DNA of 64,000 nucleotides from Marchantia polymorpha subsp. ruderalis (Eukaryota > Streptophyta > Marchantiopsida > Marchantiales > Marchantiaceae): NCBI GenBank assembly GCA_037833965.1, contig AP031357.1, forward strand, positions 5,352,001-5,416,000. The letters are read 5' to 3'. Shown here piece after piece: positions 40,501 to 52,639 of the stretch. A program made the translations under genes and the position numbers. Within the stretch, counting starts at the first letter, position 1. Each line of letters opens with the position of its first letter. Below the pieces are notes generated by a model that worked only from the letters and a program-made list of their open reading frames with translations, was not told where the DNA came from and made no database searches.

Positions 40501-43500
40501 ACAAGCTTTTCGCGTATCTGCATGTAGCCAAGGTGCAGTTTTCCTCCAAAATGATCAGCTAGCCTCCGATCACTGACAGAAAAAAACACCGTGTAATATA
40601 ATTAGAGCCAGTAAACATGAACTCAGATGTACAAGTGGTACCTCATAATAAAGTCCTACAAATGGCTATCAAAGTGAAGAACAGAACGATAGCTACATCT
40701 AGCTGTCATACCAAAATTCTAAGCCAGCCTCTGGTCACTGAAAATCGAAGGGCAATCTATATATTCTACTTTCAAGACATGATACATGAACATAGGGATT
40801 AGTGAATTATTGTTAAGTCCTCGTAATGGCCGTCAAAGTGAAACCATTTGACCTGAATTACTCTCACTTTCATACCTATCATATATACTCAGAAACGCTC
40901 CACATATGTCGCAAACACGAAGCTTCTGGTCAGCCTGCACGTTCCAGTTCAATTTTTTCCTGAATTAGTTCAACTCCATGCTGAAAACTGATAAAAGTAT
41001 AAGGCTGGACAAGATGAAGGCGGGCAGGGCGATGAGACAGAAATGCTTACAATGCGGACATCAGGTGCAAGCAATTTCGCTGGATCAACTGGTGCCTCCT
41101 GCCGTGCTCCGAGCTGAAAAGAGAAAGGAACTTTTATAATAAGATATCCTTGGAGACAAGTCTGAAGACAAACAAAACATTCTGCAATTTTGGTATTTAA
41201 AAAACTTAAGTACTGACTAATCGTCCACCTTTTTCAAAGCTTCAGCTTCCTCCATAGCTTTTTGGGCCTCATCGACCATGCCCAGCTCCCCTGCACCCCA
41301 AATACGAGGAAATGTCTAACTGATGAGTATTGCTATGCATCTCTATTACATGAACAAATAGGTCAGATTCAAAAATAGCAATGACTATCAACCCGACTGG
41401 TGCGGCCTATGTATCGACTAGACGCAACAAAAATATCACCGCTAATGATGTATAGCCCAACATGGGGACAACTTATTCGCCAGTTTATTACATGGTCCGC
41501 CTTTGTACAAATAATGGACGATCTGACTGTAAAAACGTTCTCAAATAAGAGAGTTGAAAAGGGGTACCAAGTTCCTCGGCCTTCTTCAGCTTTTCCTTGA
41601 TCATTTCTTGTGTTCTTGCATCAGGTGGCAAGGGAACCAAAGTTGGCAGTGGTGCCAAAGGAGGTGGATTTGGAAGAGGTTGTGGCATTAATGCCCTGTC
41701 TTTGTTGAAAGCCTCTAGAAGAGACATGGCCTGCACGGTGTATCAAATTCTGCTCAGAAGACTATTGAGAACTCTAAAATACAGTTCCATCATTATTCCA
41801 AAAATAACCTGATGAAAGTTAAGCTATTACTTACTTGTCTGTCGGCTCGCTTCGACCGCAACTCTTCCACTTGTTCCATCATCCTGATTTTGTCATCGGT
41901 TCTTCCTTCTAAGTCTGCACTCCCAACCATAAACAGGCAAATGCGAAAGTTCCATCTTAAGATAATTAAGAATCGTCATCTTCATTTTAAAATATTGGGG
42001 TAAGGGACCCCAGGAGGGTAAAAGTTGGAAAAAACACATACCGCAGAAGTATAGACGATAAACTTGATACAAAATACCACCAACATCGCAACGCATAGGT
42101 TCAAGATGTGATACCTACCCATGTATTCAGCTTCCTTCAGTTTCTCCTTGATTTGTCTTGTGTACTCGACTGCTTCTGCTGACTGTAAGACAAATTTCAA
42201 GGTAATGTTACCTTCGTTTTCAAACAACAGTAAACAACTATCTGCTGCAAAATAAAGAACCTGACACGAGTTACAATCCCAGCTGTGTGCATTCATTTGT
42301 AGCTGTCTTCGAAAAGGAAGAAAAACTAGTACCTTCGTCACTTCGGAAACAGCAATAGCCGTTGCAGCACCCGCATCGTCATCTTCGAGCCTCTTAAGAG
42401 CCCGAGCTATTTTCCTATCACATTCTACAATATGCTTCTCCAAGCAATCCTCAAGTTCCCTGTCGTAATTGTCTTTACCCTTAGCCTTTGCCTCTTCATA
42501 TCTAGCGAAAGCCGAGTTAAGAACAAAACCTTGGTGTGCAGATCCAAATACATCAAAATGATACCACTTCAAAGACTGATATAAAAAATGTAAGAATTCG
42601 ACAAGGTACAATTCAACAGGAGTTGTGGCTCGATACAAACGAAAGCTCCTACAAACCCGTTGTTTTCAAAAGCACAATTTTTTAGTAAGTACTTGGTCAA
42701 GGATACTCTTTCCTTAGTTGCAAGGAATGAATCTTAGAGCACGGTCCCAAATCCATCTTCTGCAAAAGCAATTCCAAAGTGAAAAGAAATTAGCAGTGTG
42801 TCCACAGAAACTGCATCAATCCTCCTAATCTCCGGAGAGGTGGAGGCCTGACTACTCTCAATTGTATGATTCAATGTAGAACAAGAGATGCACCTCACCC
42901 TCGTGAAATTGGAGGTGTCTAACATTGTGCAAAGTCGAGAATTCAGTTGGCTCGAGGGCACCGTGGATGGGACGCTTCAAAACTTGTAGCAATCATAGAA
43001 GACTTGCATCTTGAGGTCTATATTGAAGACCATTATATTGTCCAAAGCGTCTTGACAGGGATGTAGTCTACTTAATAAAAGATGGATACGAGATAGAGAT
43101 TGCAGCCAATAAAAGAGACGTGCTCTTGGCCTAGTACTCGCAAACGATAGGTATACCCGAGCGTTACCACTCACATTCCTTTTACTTCGATAAAGAACTC
43201 GGTGAATAACAGAGTTTAAGAGTTGTAGTCGTGACCCTTTATGTAGGCTCAGTCATGTTTAAGGTCATATCCGCAGCTACTCGACTAAACAAACTGGTAG
43301 AGTACCAGATTTTTAAAAATTAACTCGATCCTTGGATGCTTGCAACCTTTTGAGAATCTTGTCATTTGCATATTCGAAATAGCAGTTCCGCTCATTAGTG
43401 ATGTTGTCCAGATTAAACTTATTTCAGTAGCACGCTCAGAGCAAGAAGAGGAGTCCAACCTTGAGAAAACACATTTTTTGAAAACATTAAGATGACAAAC

Positions 43501-44200
43501 ACATTTGAATAAAATTCTCACTTTACTTCTGCAATAACAGGCACTTTTGTGTTGCGATCGAGTGCTCTGTTTGACTCCTGAGCTAGATGTATGTACAATT
43601 ACGGAAATTCTAGACGTCACAACGTCAACTTATGTCAGATGAAGGAAAATAATCTCCAAGACATAGAAAAAAATTGGTGAGTGCTACTAAAGTGCATCAC
43701 CACCTCCCATCATATATCAAATTTGGAAACCGCTTGAATATAGTGAAAAAGTTAAATCCCATACTGTACAGCATGTTCCCGACAAGTAAAATTCACCACG
43801 CCTCTTGTAACACCAACCTGTCACATAAACAGTAGCAGTTTCTTCCTGAACTAAACCAGGCACCAAGTGACTCGATACACCGAATTGAGGCCCCCCAACC
43901 AACCTCAAGAAAGTTCCCCGATCAAGTTTCAATCAGCTCCACAGATCTCAGAACAAATATGATCTACATGCATTTGTTCTGTACAAATCGACATTCAACA
44001 AAGACCTCACCCACCTCCAAAACAGATAAGAATGCTCAATAACCATCACTTACCGTTAATTGGAAGAGGTCGTGAGGGCAAAGGCCCGTGAGATAAAGGC
44101 GACACACATCACGATCGTAGTACTTCCTCTTCACCTCACGCACATCTCCATTGCGATTCGCCCCCATCAAAGCATCCAGCTGCTTTCTGAAGGCGTCCAT
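37591..44200 (-). CDS. LUC7: LUC7-family U1 snRNP splicing factor
   Basis: Thirteen exons join in phase on the minus strand: 44054-44200, 42707-42759, 42333-42501, 42119-42182, 41835-41914, 41568-41730, 41229-41290, 41051-41113, 40876-40934, 40491-40572, 38485-38534, 37816-38040 and 37591-37729, giving about 451 residues. The N-terminus MDAFRKQLDALMG and the first CCCH zinc finger (CRLYLTGLC, then GPCSKIH from exon 2) are followed by a coiled coil (NYDRELEDCLEKHIVECDRK), a Pro-rich linker, the second C2H2 finger (CDICGAFLSIYDSDRRLADH) and a C-terminal RS/RE domain. LUC7 proteins sit in U1 snRNP in the nucleus and help choose 5' splice sites. The 3' end is uncertain: a donor at 37673 could add another exon instead of reading to the stop at 37591. 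Intron 1 (1.3 kb) and the intron before the RS exons (about 2 kb) are the longest. Confidence 0.95.
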
Positions 44201-44707
44201 GGTGACTTCTACTTGAAATTCGATGTTCTACCCCGAAACAGACTTTAAACCCGCCAGAAAGATAGTAGTGGGATGTTACGTTCAGAAAACCTAGAGCAAC
44301 AGGAGTACGTTAAAACATGTCGAAGAATTATGCGAGGTATACCGGGCGCCTGTCAATGAGAGGTAAGTGATTGGAGCGAGAAGAGGTCGTGCTAACTGTC
44401 CGGGATTACGACAGGTTTGCAAAAACTTTTAAACCAGGCACTCAAGGATGACATACGCCGGTTTGTCATTGTAGGGGGTACCAAAATAACAAACGAAGGA
44501 TCTACCCACTCTGCCTCCGCAGAAAGCGAGGAGTTGTACAAACTCAGGACTTCGAATACCGATTTTTACCCGTCATCGCCAGAAATTCTTTGAAAAAAAT
44601 TATTTTAAAAAAAAACGAAAATAAATATGAAATCTAGCAAGCCCGCATGGAGAATCAAGCAATACGTCTACGTTAAGAGAAGGAAAAGAAAAATGTGATA
44701 ACCTCAC

Positions 44708-44857
44708 CGTGTTCTGAAAGAGATCGTGTGAGCATAAGCCAGAAAGAAACAAGCGGCAAACATGTCGTCCATCGTTGTAAGCCCTAGGCGTCTCGACGGC
44801 ACCCCCGTTTCTATGCGCCCCCATCAAAGCGTCCAACTGCTTCCTCACAGAATCCAT
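44708..44857 (-). CDS. LUC7: Alternative first coding exon of LUC7
   Basis: This segment encodes 50 residues from MDSVRKQLDALMG to HDLFQNT and ends at a gtgagg donor in phase 0, exactly like the exon at 44054-44200 (cgGTAAGT donor), so either can splice to exon 2 at 42759. The two peptides align end to end with about 60% identity and one extra residue here. The first two zinc-finger cysteines (VCRLFLSGLC) are kept, but the region before them is changed (ETPRAYNDGRH in place of REVKRKYYDRD). An in-frame upstream ATG at 44870-44872 would add MPIGE. It is either an alternative first exon with its own promoter or what is left of a tandem gene copy; the intact frame and donor favour the first. Confidence 0.75.
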
Positions 44858-45500
44858 TTCTCCTATCGGCAACGCTTTCCTCCTAATCCAAACCTTCCCT
44901 GTCTAAAACCTACGATCTTCTTTGCCTTATTTTACCTCGGCCTTCCCATGCCTCCTTCGTCCGAAATCCGGCACCTAAAAGATATCGTCCGCTCTCCTCC
45001 AATCATTAGAATCGAACCTCCGCTTCGGCCCCGACTTGCTCTCTCCTCCTGTCCACGGCATCGGCGACGAAGCTGCGACCAACACTCCGATTGATCACTC
45101 ACTCCATCGACCTCGCTATGGATTTCTCCTCCACAACGTTTTCGACTTCGTTAGGGCTACCCTCTCTGCGTGCGTCCTCTTCCCGCGGCCTAGACTGCGT
45201 CAAATTGCCTCCACTTTCGTGCTCGTTAGGGCTGGCTTTCGCTCCTCTCTGTTCGTTCCTATCCGTCCTGTCGCCCAAATCGGTTTCAATTGCGCATTTC
45301 CGGCTCTCGTAGACCAAACTTTCTGCTCCTTTTATATCATCTCTATCAAATCTGTGACGAGGAAATTCGACGACTTTCTTTTCTCTCGCAGCGTACATTT
45401 CGCGTCCTTCTTCCACCTCTCAGACAGATGTATTTTGATTAATGTCTAGTCTAGTTTATTCGATCCTCACACATGAAAGCGTTCATCTCGGAAGGGATTA
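44858..45500. other. Probable promoter and 5' UTR of the LUC7 gene
   Basis: CpG-containing, pyrimidine-rich DNA upstream of the distal first exon. Overlapping ORFs on both strands (45036-45449 and others) have no domain and are best read as chance frames. A distinct core promoter cannot be assigned. Confidence 0.35.
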
Positions 45501-48500
45501 AAAACACATCTGATGAATTTATTTCTTTAAAGCTTGTGGTTCATCGTCTCATGCAAAACGAGCATTCGATAACAATCTATTTCACATTTTTCTAAAATTG
45601 TCATGAAAAATAATGTAACAGCTTAGTTGAAATTTGATTAAAAAAACTTGGTAATCATTTTTCTCACCTAAATTACTTTGTTACAGAGATGAGGATTACT
45701 TCTTGCTACATGCATTTATTGATATCTTCATATTACATATTTTTATTTTAGATGTATATTGTGTTCATGTGACTATTTAACATCCAAAAATAATATACGT
45801 GCAGCCATGATTTGATAAGTAAAGTTCATGATAACATATGATATCTCACATAGAGTAAGAAAAGGTTAGTGAGTCTTCTGATCCCCTATGGTCAGGATTT
45901 AACTATAATTGGCATGTTTGGATAAATGTTACTATCTTGATGGTCTTTAATAATTCGAATTACAAAAATATGTAAGGGTTCATGTTACAAATTAGACATT
46001 GAACACAACGGGGTCGTGTGATGTTGATGTTGAATCGTGGATGTTGAGCTCCAAAATTGCCAAGTAAAATGTTATGTAAAGAGATAAGCATTGAAGTTAT
46101 ATGGAACCATAGGAGTTTGATATATTCACGCTTTGTGACTACGACGAGTTATATCCTGTGGTAGAGCTTGTTCATTTCTTCAACTATAGCATTACTTAGT
46201 GTTATAATTAAAGCACCAATAATATATGATGATAGTTTAGATGTTAATATATTTTGAAGCATAAATAAAATATATGTTGGATAATCTAGATGTTATAACA
46301 AAGATCGCTTACTTGATAAAATTCAATACCAATGCCAACTCTAGATTTAGTATTGAATCTTTGAGTCAATACTAGATATACATTTAAACTAAAACTACAC
46401 CTGATCTATGATTTTTATCTGTGCCACTAGTCTAAATTTCTTTGCAGTGTATTCATGATTTATTTGAAGAAAAAAAAAGTTCAAACATTAGGAACAAATC
46501 TAAAGAATAAATAAGAATTATGTAAAATATATTTCAAATTTTTGTTACAAAAATTAACTGATGGAGCCCAAATTTTGGTTTTCAAAAAACAAAATTTAGA
46601 TAATTTTTTATGCACATTTAAAAAGTTCTTATCATGTTGTTTTTTATATCTTAAGAAAATAGCCATAAATTTCAATAATACATGTTATCATTATCATCAC
46701 TAGACAGCCAGGTAAAATTGGCATAGTTGTGCACATTTTTCTTGGACTTTTCTTGTAGCTTTAGATTTTTTTAATTTTTAAATATTAATGATTCAAAATT
46801 TTAAAAAATATCAAATTTAAGATTTTCAGAAAAATCCTCAAGATGGATCTAATAGTTCAAAATGTGTTGTACTTAAAAAAAATTGTTGGACAAGAAAAGA
46901 AAATATCACATTAATGATGAGACGCACATTTTAGACATGAAATATACATAAAACAAAAATTTCCTTTTTGTCTTATACATATCTTTTCAACCCAAGAAAT
47001 ACAAAGAAATAAAATAACACTCCCACCATAGATCAATAACATTGTATGTATGTATATATAAATATATTAAATGCGCAATTTTTTTACATGTTTGTCTATT
47101 AAACTTACCAAATAACACAATCAATCATTGTTTTTCGCTAAGATGTGATGCTAATATGTCTATTGCATATCATATAATATAATTATATACATATTCAAAG
47201 ATTTAAGCTTTAGTATCAACACTAAATTAAATGGTTTCAAGAGCATTCACAATTTAAATCAAAATATCATGTTGAATAATTTTAAACTTCATTCTATAAA
47301 ATATATTTGTCGGTGTAGAACAAGTTAAAGTGATCATTATTTTTTAAAAAAAATAATAAATTGTAATTTTAATATAAAAAATTAAAATTTCATATGACTG
47401 AAGAATCATTGGATGATTATGAAACAGATTTTGTGTTATCAAAGGAAATTAATGTTCTAGAAATTTATTCATATTTCCCGAATCATAAGATAAGTATTTT
47501 ATATATAAATAAATTATATAATATTTGTGTATTCTTAATACTTTTACTTTATGAAATTACCTTTTTTGAAATATAAAAATATATTTACATCAATGTTTAG
47601 TAATTTCATATATATATATATTTATATTTATATTTCATTATGAGAAGCTCAAACATTTGATTGTGGAGAGACATATTGGACTATTCATTGGAATGATTTG
47701 TTTCCATAGTCATTTTATCATGTTAGCTTAGGTTAATATAAATTGTAGAATCTTCAGTTCAAGCATAGAGCTTATAGATATTAAATTTTACATTTTCACT
47801 AGAATTTACCAACAATTCGAAGTTATTTCATATTTTTGTAGAATTTTTTGATAATATTTTAATTACTAAATATTTCAAAATTATTTTACAACATTTAAAT
47901 GTGTAACAAAATAATCTTTGCACTTGGGGAAATTAGTGAGGTGAAACCTAATGCCTCAATTGCTGCGTGAAAATTTTTTTCTAGACTAATCACTTTATGT
48001 ACAAATTCATCAAGAATTTTGAATTTTTAAACCAATCAAAAATCAAATTTTAGAATTAACTTTCATGAAAAATATGATCTAATAGTTTAAATGAAAAAAA
48101 TCAATCAAAAAATATATATTTAATTATTTTTATTTGTAAATCGATTTTTATATAAATTGATAATATATTAAATTTTGCTAAAATTTTGACTTATGAGTTA
48201 TTTCAATTGAAATTTATTGTTAAAGAACAGAAAATTTTAAATGGTTCACATTTTTTATTATATAATTTATATTTGAGAATTCACACAAATATAATAATTA
48301 ATTTAATAAGATGTATAAAAAATGCACATGACAAAAAATTTGTAATTCAGTAAATTGTGTTCATCATATTGTTGCATTGAAGATTTGTAAAATAAAATAA
48401 AATAAATGCACATATTTGAAATCTTATCAAAATTTAGATATGTACATTTTTTAAGATATTAATAAAATCAATTAGTAAAAAAATAATACAGATAGTTATG

Positions 48501-48950
48501 AAATTTGAAAATAATTTTCTTAAACATTGCAATGACTTACTTAAAGACTCATTATAATCAAAGATTTTTGGATGAAATTCACTACTCAAATATGATTTGT
48601 AAAGATAAATGTAAAATAATTTTGATATAATAGGAAAACTTTGAAAATTAGAATTATTTATATGAAATTGGACTTTACACAATATCAATTAATTAGCTAT
48701 TTGAAACTTAATTCAATATTAAATTTAATATTTGAAAATAAGCTTAATAAATCAGAGGAAAATATTTTTTTATATTTAAAAAATACATTGAAAACTCAAT
48801 CAAAATATAAATCATTAAAACCTTATAAGAAATTTAATTTCAAAAGCTCCAATTAATTTCAAAATCTAATTTCAAAATGATTTGATTATACATTTTTTTT
48901 TAATTCTAAGTGTCAATTTTTTTTGATTTCATACACAAAAAACTTTAAGT
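45500..48950. other. AT-rich island 3
   Basis: About 3.4 kb of AT-rich sequence with poly-A/T tracts, tatata runs (near 47051 and 47612) and no supported gene. ORFs at 47394-47576, 48434-48688 and 48641-48856 are composed of AT-coded residues without motifs. Confidence 0.6.
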
Positions 48951-48989
48951 TTGAAATCCTAAAGAGCCAAAGGCTAGCGATAGCGGAGC

Positions 48990-50384
48990 ACGACGCAACA
49001 AAAGCGCAACGACGGCTAGTTCGTTTTCTCTACTATGCCCCTCTTTGATTCTGTAATACTTAGATTCTTGTTTAACTTCCACTCTGGTTCTTTTGAGAGG
49101 CTTTTTGACAACTTCCATCCATATGGTGCAAAGATTCATGATGAGAAGAGTGAATAGGTCTCGACGTTTATGGGCCAATGATAGAGGGCTTGGGGAACTC
49201 GGGTTTTTTGATCAAAACTTACTCGGATCATTCAATGCGAGGGAGTTCAAGGGTCGCATGCAGATGAATGTTTCCACATTCGAGTTCTTGTGTTTCACTC
49301 TCGTGCCTTCATTGAAGAGACAAGATACCAACATGTGATCGACTGTACCGGTTCTAGCGAAGGTGATTGTCTCCATCTCAAGATTGGTCACAAGTAACTC
49401 CATGCAGAACATTGCGGATTTATATAGGATTGGTCTGTCAACAAGTCAACAAGCTGTCAATAAGTTCACTCATGCTGTGAAATTGCTACTTTTCAAAAAA
49501 TTCATTTGGTGGACTTCCACCATCACTATGGGTAAACTTGCTAGAGAGTTTGAAGATATTCATGGAATATTATATATGATTGATGCGCTGGATGGTTCTC
49601 ACATACAAATCGTGCCACGTAGGCTACATGCAGCTGATTGTTACAATCGTAATGGATTTCACTCTATACTATTGTAAGGTGTTGTATCTAGCAAGCGCAT
49701 ATATGAGATTTTGACATAGGATGGACCGGATCCATGCATGACGCTAACCTAAAGAGAAGAACCGCGATTACCAATTTTGCAAAGCTGAAAAACTTGCGCC
49801 TTATGTTTTGGTTGGGGATGCAGCCTACCCATGCCGCCCTTGGATGTTAGCCCACTTCAGGTATCACAAAGACGAGTTTACTAGGGAGGAATACAACTTG
49901 AACTTTGTTTAGAGTTCCACTCGTATGTGCATTTGGAATGCTCAAGGGTAGGTGGCGAATATTGTTAAAAAGTATTGATGTGCAACTTAAAAACGTGCCT
50001 GAGTTGGTGAGTACTTGCCTTGTGCTACATAGCTTACGCATCATCATAGAAGACAACTTCTAAAAAACAAAGTGGTTGCAAGAGGCATCAGACGAAGTGC
50101 ACAATGGATTGTCACTTATGACACATTTGGAGCCTACAAGACAAAAAAAGCTTGTTGTGGCTAACCATGCTTTACATAGCCCTATTGGAATTGAAGAAAA
50201 CTTTCGAGAAACATTGGAGTACCTCAAACAAGAGATCACAAGAAAATTCCAAATTTCAAAGACAATGGGAGGTAAAACTGCAAAAGAGTTGTCTGTAAGG
50301 CTAAATGGCATTGCCAAGAGTTTGTGGATGGCTAAAACAGGAGTTTATGGCAGAAACATTTTTCATGGACGTCGACAAGACTAG
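48990..50384 (+). pseudogene. PIF/Harbinger transposase relic
   Basis: From 49093 one frame runs to 49677 and beyond with stops at 49336 (TGA) and 49675 (TAA). It contains FNAREFKGRMQMNV, an HTH-like stretch (IADLYRIGLSTSQQAVNKF), the first catalytic Asp in DALDGSH (codon 49591) and YNRNGFHSI. After a frameshift come WTGSMHDANL and VLVGDAAYPCRPW with the second Asp (49817), then GMLKGRWRILLKS and LVSTCLVLHSL. Where the third acidic residue should stand (normally ..ERAFGMLKG) about 11 bases are missing near 49931. A C-terminal tail (50076-50384, WLQEASDEVHNG, ANHALHSPIG) completes the length. Such enzymes move DNA by a DDE nuclease; this copy is inactive. Terminal repeats and TTA target duplications were not found. 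Confidence 0.85.
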
Positions 50385-52220
50385 CCTAGTATTTGATGTT
50401 CCGTGCATTTTGTGAATCTAGCAAGTAGTAAGGTTCTTAGTGAACGAGTTAGACTTGTGGCCTTAGACATATGTTATGAGAATTTATTCTAATTCTAAAT
50501 ATAATAAAATCCACATTTAATGATACGAGTATATGCTTGTAACTTTGTTTCATGTGGCTTTAGCAAGATTTGTACACTTTGAAGTTCAATAAGTTTGTAC
50601 AAGACTATTGCTCATACCTTATGAGCCAAACCTGTTGTATGATGAAACCATGGTAAGGAAATATCTGAGTGTAATGCAGCGTGGTATTGGGATCCAATAT
50701 ATACACACCTTCTATTTTTATTTCAAGGTTGGTGCCTAATGGATGGTTCCTTAAACCTGTATTTGTTGTACATTTGATATGTTTACTAAGATTCCTAATC
50801 AGCAGGTTTCATTTTCCCTTGAGATTTCATGCACATTTAACACACTTTGCTTCCACTATTTTACCTTCTACATGCTTTAAATTGGTGATGCATCCATCAC
50901 GCGCAGCAATAGGCATCTATCCTGGACCTCAAGTCAACACAGCGTGCGATATTTCATGTTCAGATTGAAGAAAATTATAGATGATGTAATATCCTGCTTG
51001 AGACTCACCCGTTGCATATGGCTTCTTTCATTACTTTATCCGCTAATCATTCAATACTTCGGTAGCTGTTCAGTAGCTATATAGTACTTCAGTATTGTTT
51101 CCGTGAAACATAGAAGAAACTAAAAACTTCTCAATGTAGATCCGTTAAACATGAACTGTTAAAATTTATTTACACTCATGGACTGAGAATTGAGACGTTC
51201 AGACTAAAAACCTTATAATGGAACGAGCTCATCATTTGAGATCAAGGATTCATTGCATGTATACCTCTCAACTTGCCATGAACCTTTTCCAAGGACATCA
51301 AGTCGATCTTACGGCCATTGGTTAAGATCTTTAGTGTAGATAAGGAAAAGAATTGAAGAAAATATTGACTCTCTCATAAGCGATGCGAAGTGTGACTAGC
51401 AAGAAATCAACTTAACAAAATCCCGAAGATATAATATCTATGCAGTAGGTGAGAAGAATCAACTAGGTTTTGCAAGCAAACTAAAAGACAAGCGTACAAT
51501 GAGGGATCAACTAGAAGAATATTTCAAGGCAAGAGTTTCAGTAGTGTACACACATCACAACGGGATTCTCCGATTATAGAAAAGATGTTGTATGCAAGAG
51601 GAAAAGAAGATTCTGAATTACTTGTGATGAGGCCTTTGCTTACCTTAGCTTATTACGGGTTTAGCTCCCTAGAGTAAAATCACAACGATTTACTACGATC
51701 TTCCAGCTCGAATGAAGTGGCTCAAGGTGATCAACTCTATACAAATGACAACAAACATTATGCTACAAGCTCAAAAGTGCTGGAAGAAACAAACAACTTC
51801 AGTATTTAAATTTTGATGACCGAATTGGATATCCAACTGAAAAAAGCAACAAAAAGAATTTGAAAGGTCTGAAAAAAGCTCTAAAATACATCTGCAATTT
51901 ACTAGGATTAAGATCCTATTGAAGAATAGGTGTGTCACTCCATGACGTGAAGAAAAAGAGAATAAGCTTAAGTGTACTTCTCTGAAATTCTGTAGGAAAT
52001 CCTGTACACCTAGAATTCATGTCCATCTAGAGTTTATCAACCAATTTCTTCATGGTTTTTTGCATATTCATTAATAAAGCCATCTTTATATCATCATTGG
52101 CCTTCAAACTATGTAGCAAAATCTTACTACTCTCTTAAGCTCTCCAAGACATCTTTTCAAAAACAAATCCTCTTTTAGTTTAAGCTCCTGTGATTTTGAT
52201 GAAGTCTCCCCGCTTTTTTG
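50385..52220. other. No gene seen between the Harbinger relic and the SANT-like fragment
   Basis: Moderately AT-rich sequence with short ORFs and no domain. It may be the non-coding middle of a Harbinger element or other decayed repeat DNA. Confidence 0.35.
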
Positions 52221-52637
52221 CTAAATTGTAATTGTCTCCGAAGTGATGCTGCACTTCATTCTATGTGCGTTCATAACTCTAGCATGGGCATGTAAAACAA
52301 CATTTTCCATGTCAAACATAAACTCGTACACCAAGATATACCATCGACATTTTTCCGATTGTTGCGATCTCAATTTCATAATTATCGCTTTGTCTTCTTT
52401 GTATTCGTTATAGATTGTACTGCACTTCTTTCTACATGCTTCACTGTCTTTATTGAAATTAGGGCACATTGACACAAGCTTCTTATGAAGCTTATTAATT
52501 GTGAGCTTATCAAGCTCAATTATCAACTCCTGAATAGAATACAAAAGCATAAGAGTATTAAAAAACACAAATACATACAAAAAAATAATGACCACGTACA
52601 AACAAGTTCGGTGATCACCTGCACATCTTCCTTGCAA
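52221..52637 (-). pseudogene. Myb/SANT-like DNA-binding protein fragment
   Basis: The ORF contains SEACRKKCSTIYNEYKEDKA followed by SEKCRWYILVYEFMFD, a pattern of the trihelix/SANT-like proteins (a CRKKW-type helix, then a Cys-Arg-Trp-Tyr stretch) that often accompany plant PIF/Harbinger transposases and help bind the element ends. The usual Trp of the third helix is Cys here. The N-terminal part is hydrophobic and looks like intron or junk read through. It lies on the strand opposite to the transposase relic, an arrangement seen in Harbinger elements. The role is inferred from family and proximity. Confidence 0.5.
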
Positions 52638-52639
52638 TA

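Noticed and set aside
45036..45449. Overlapping ORFs on both strands upstream of LUC7
   Set aside because: No domain and typical of CpG-rich promoter DNA, where stops are rare by chance.
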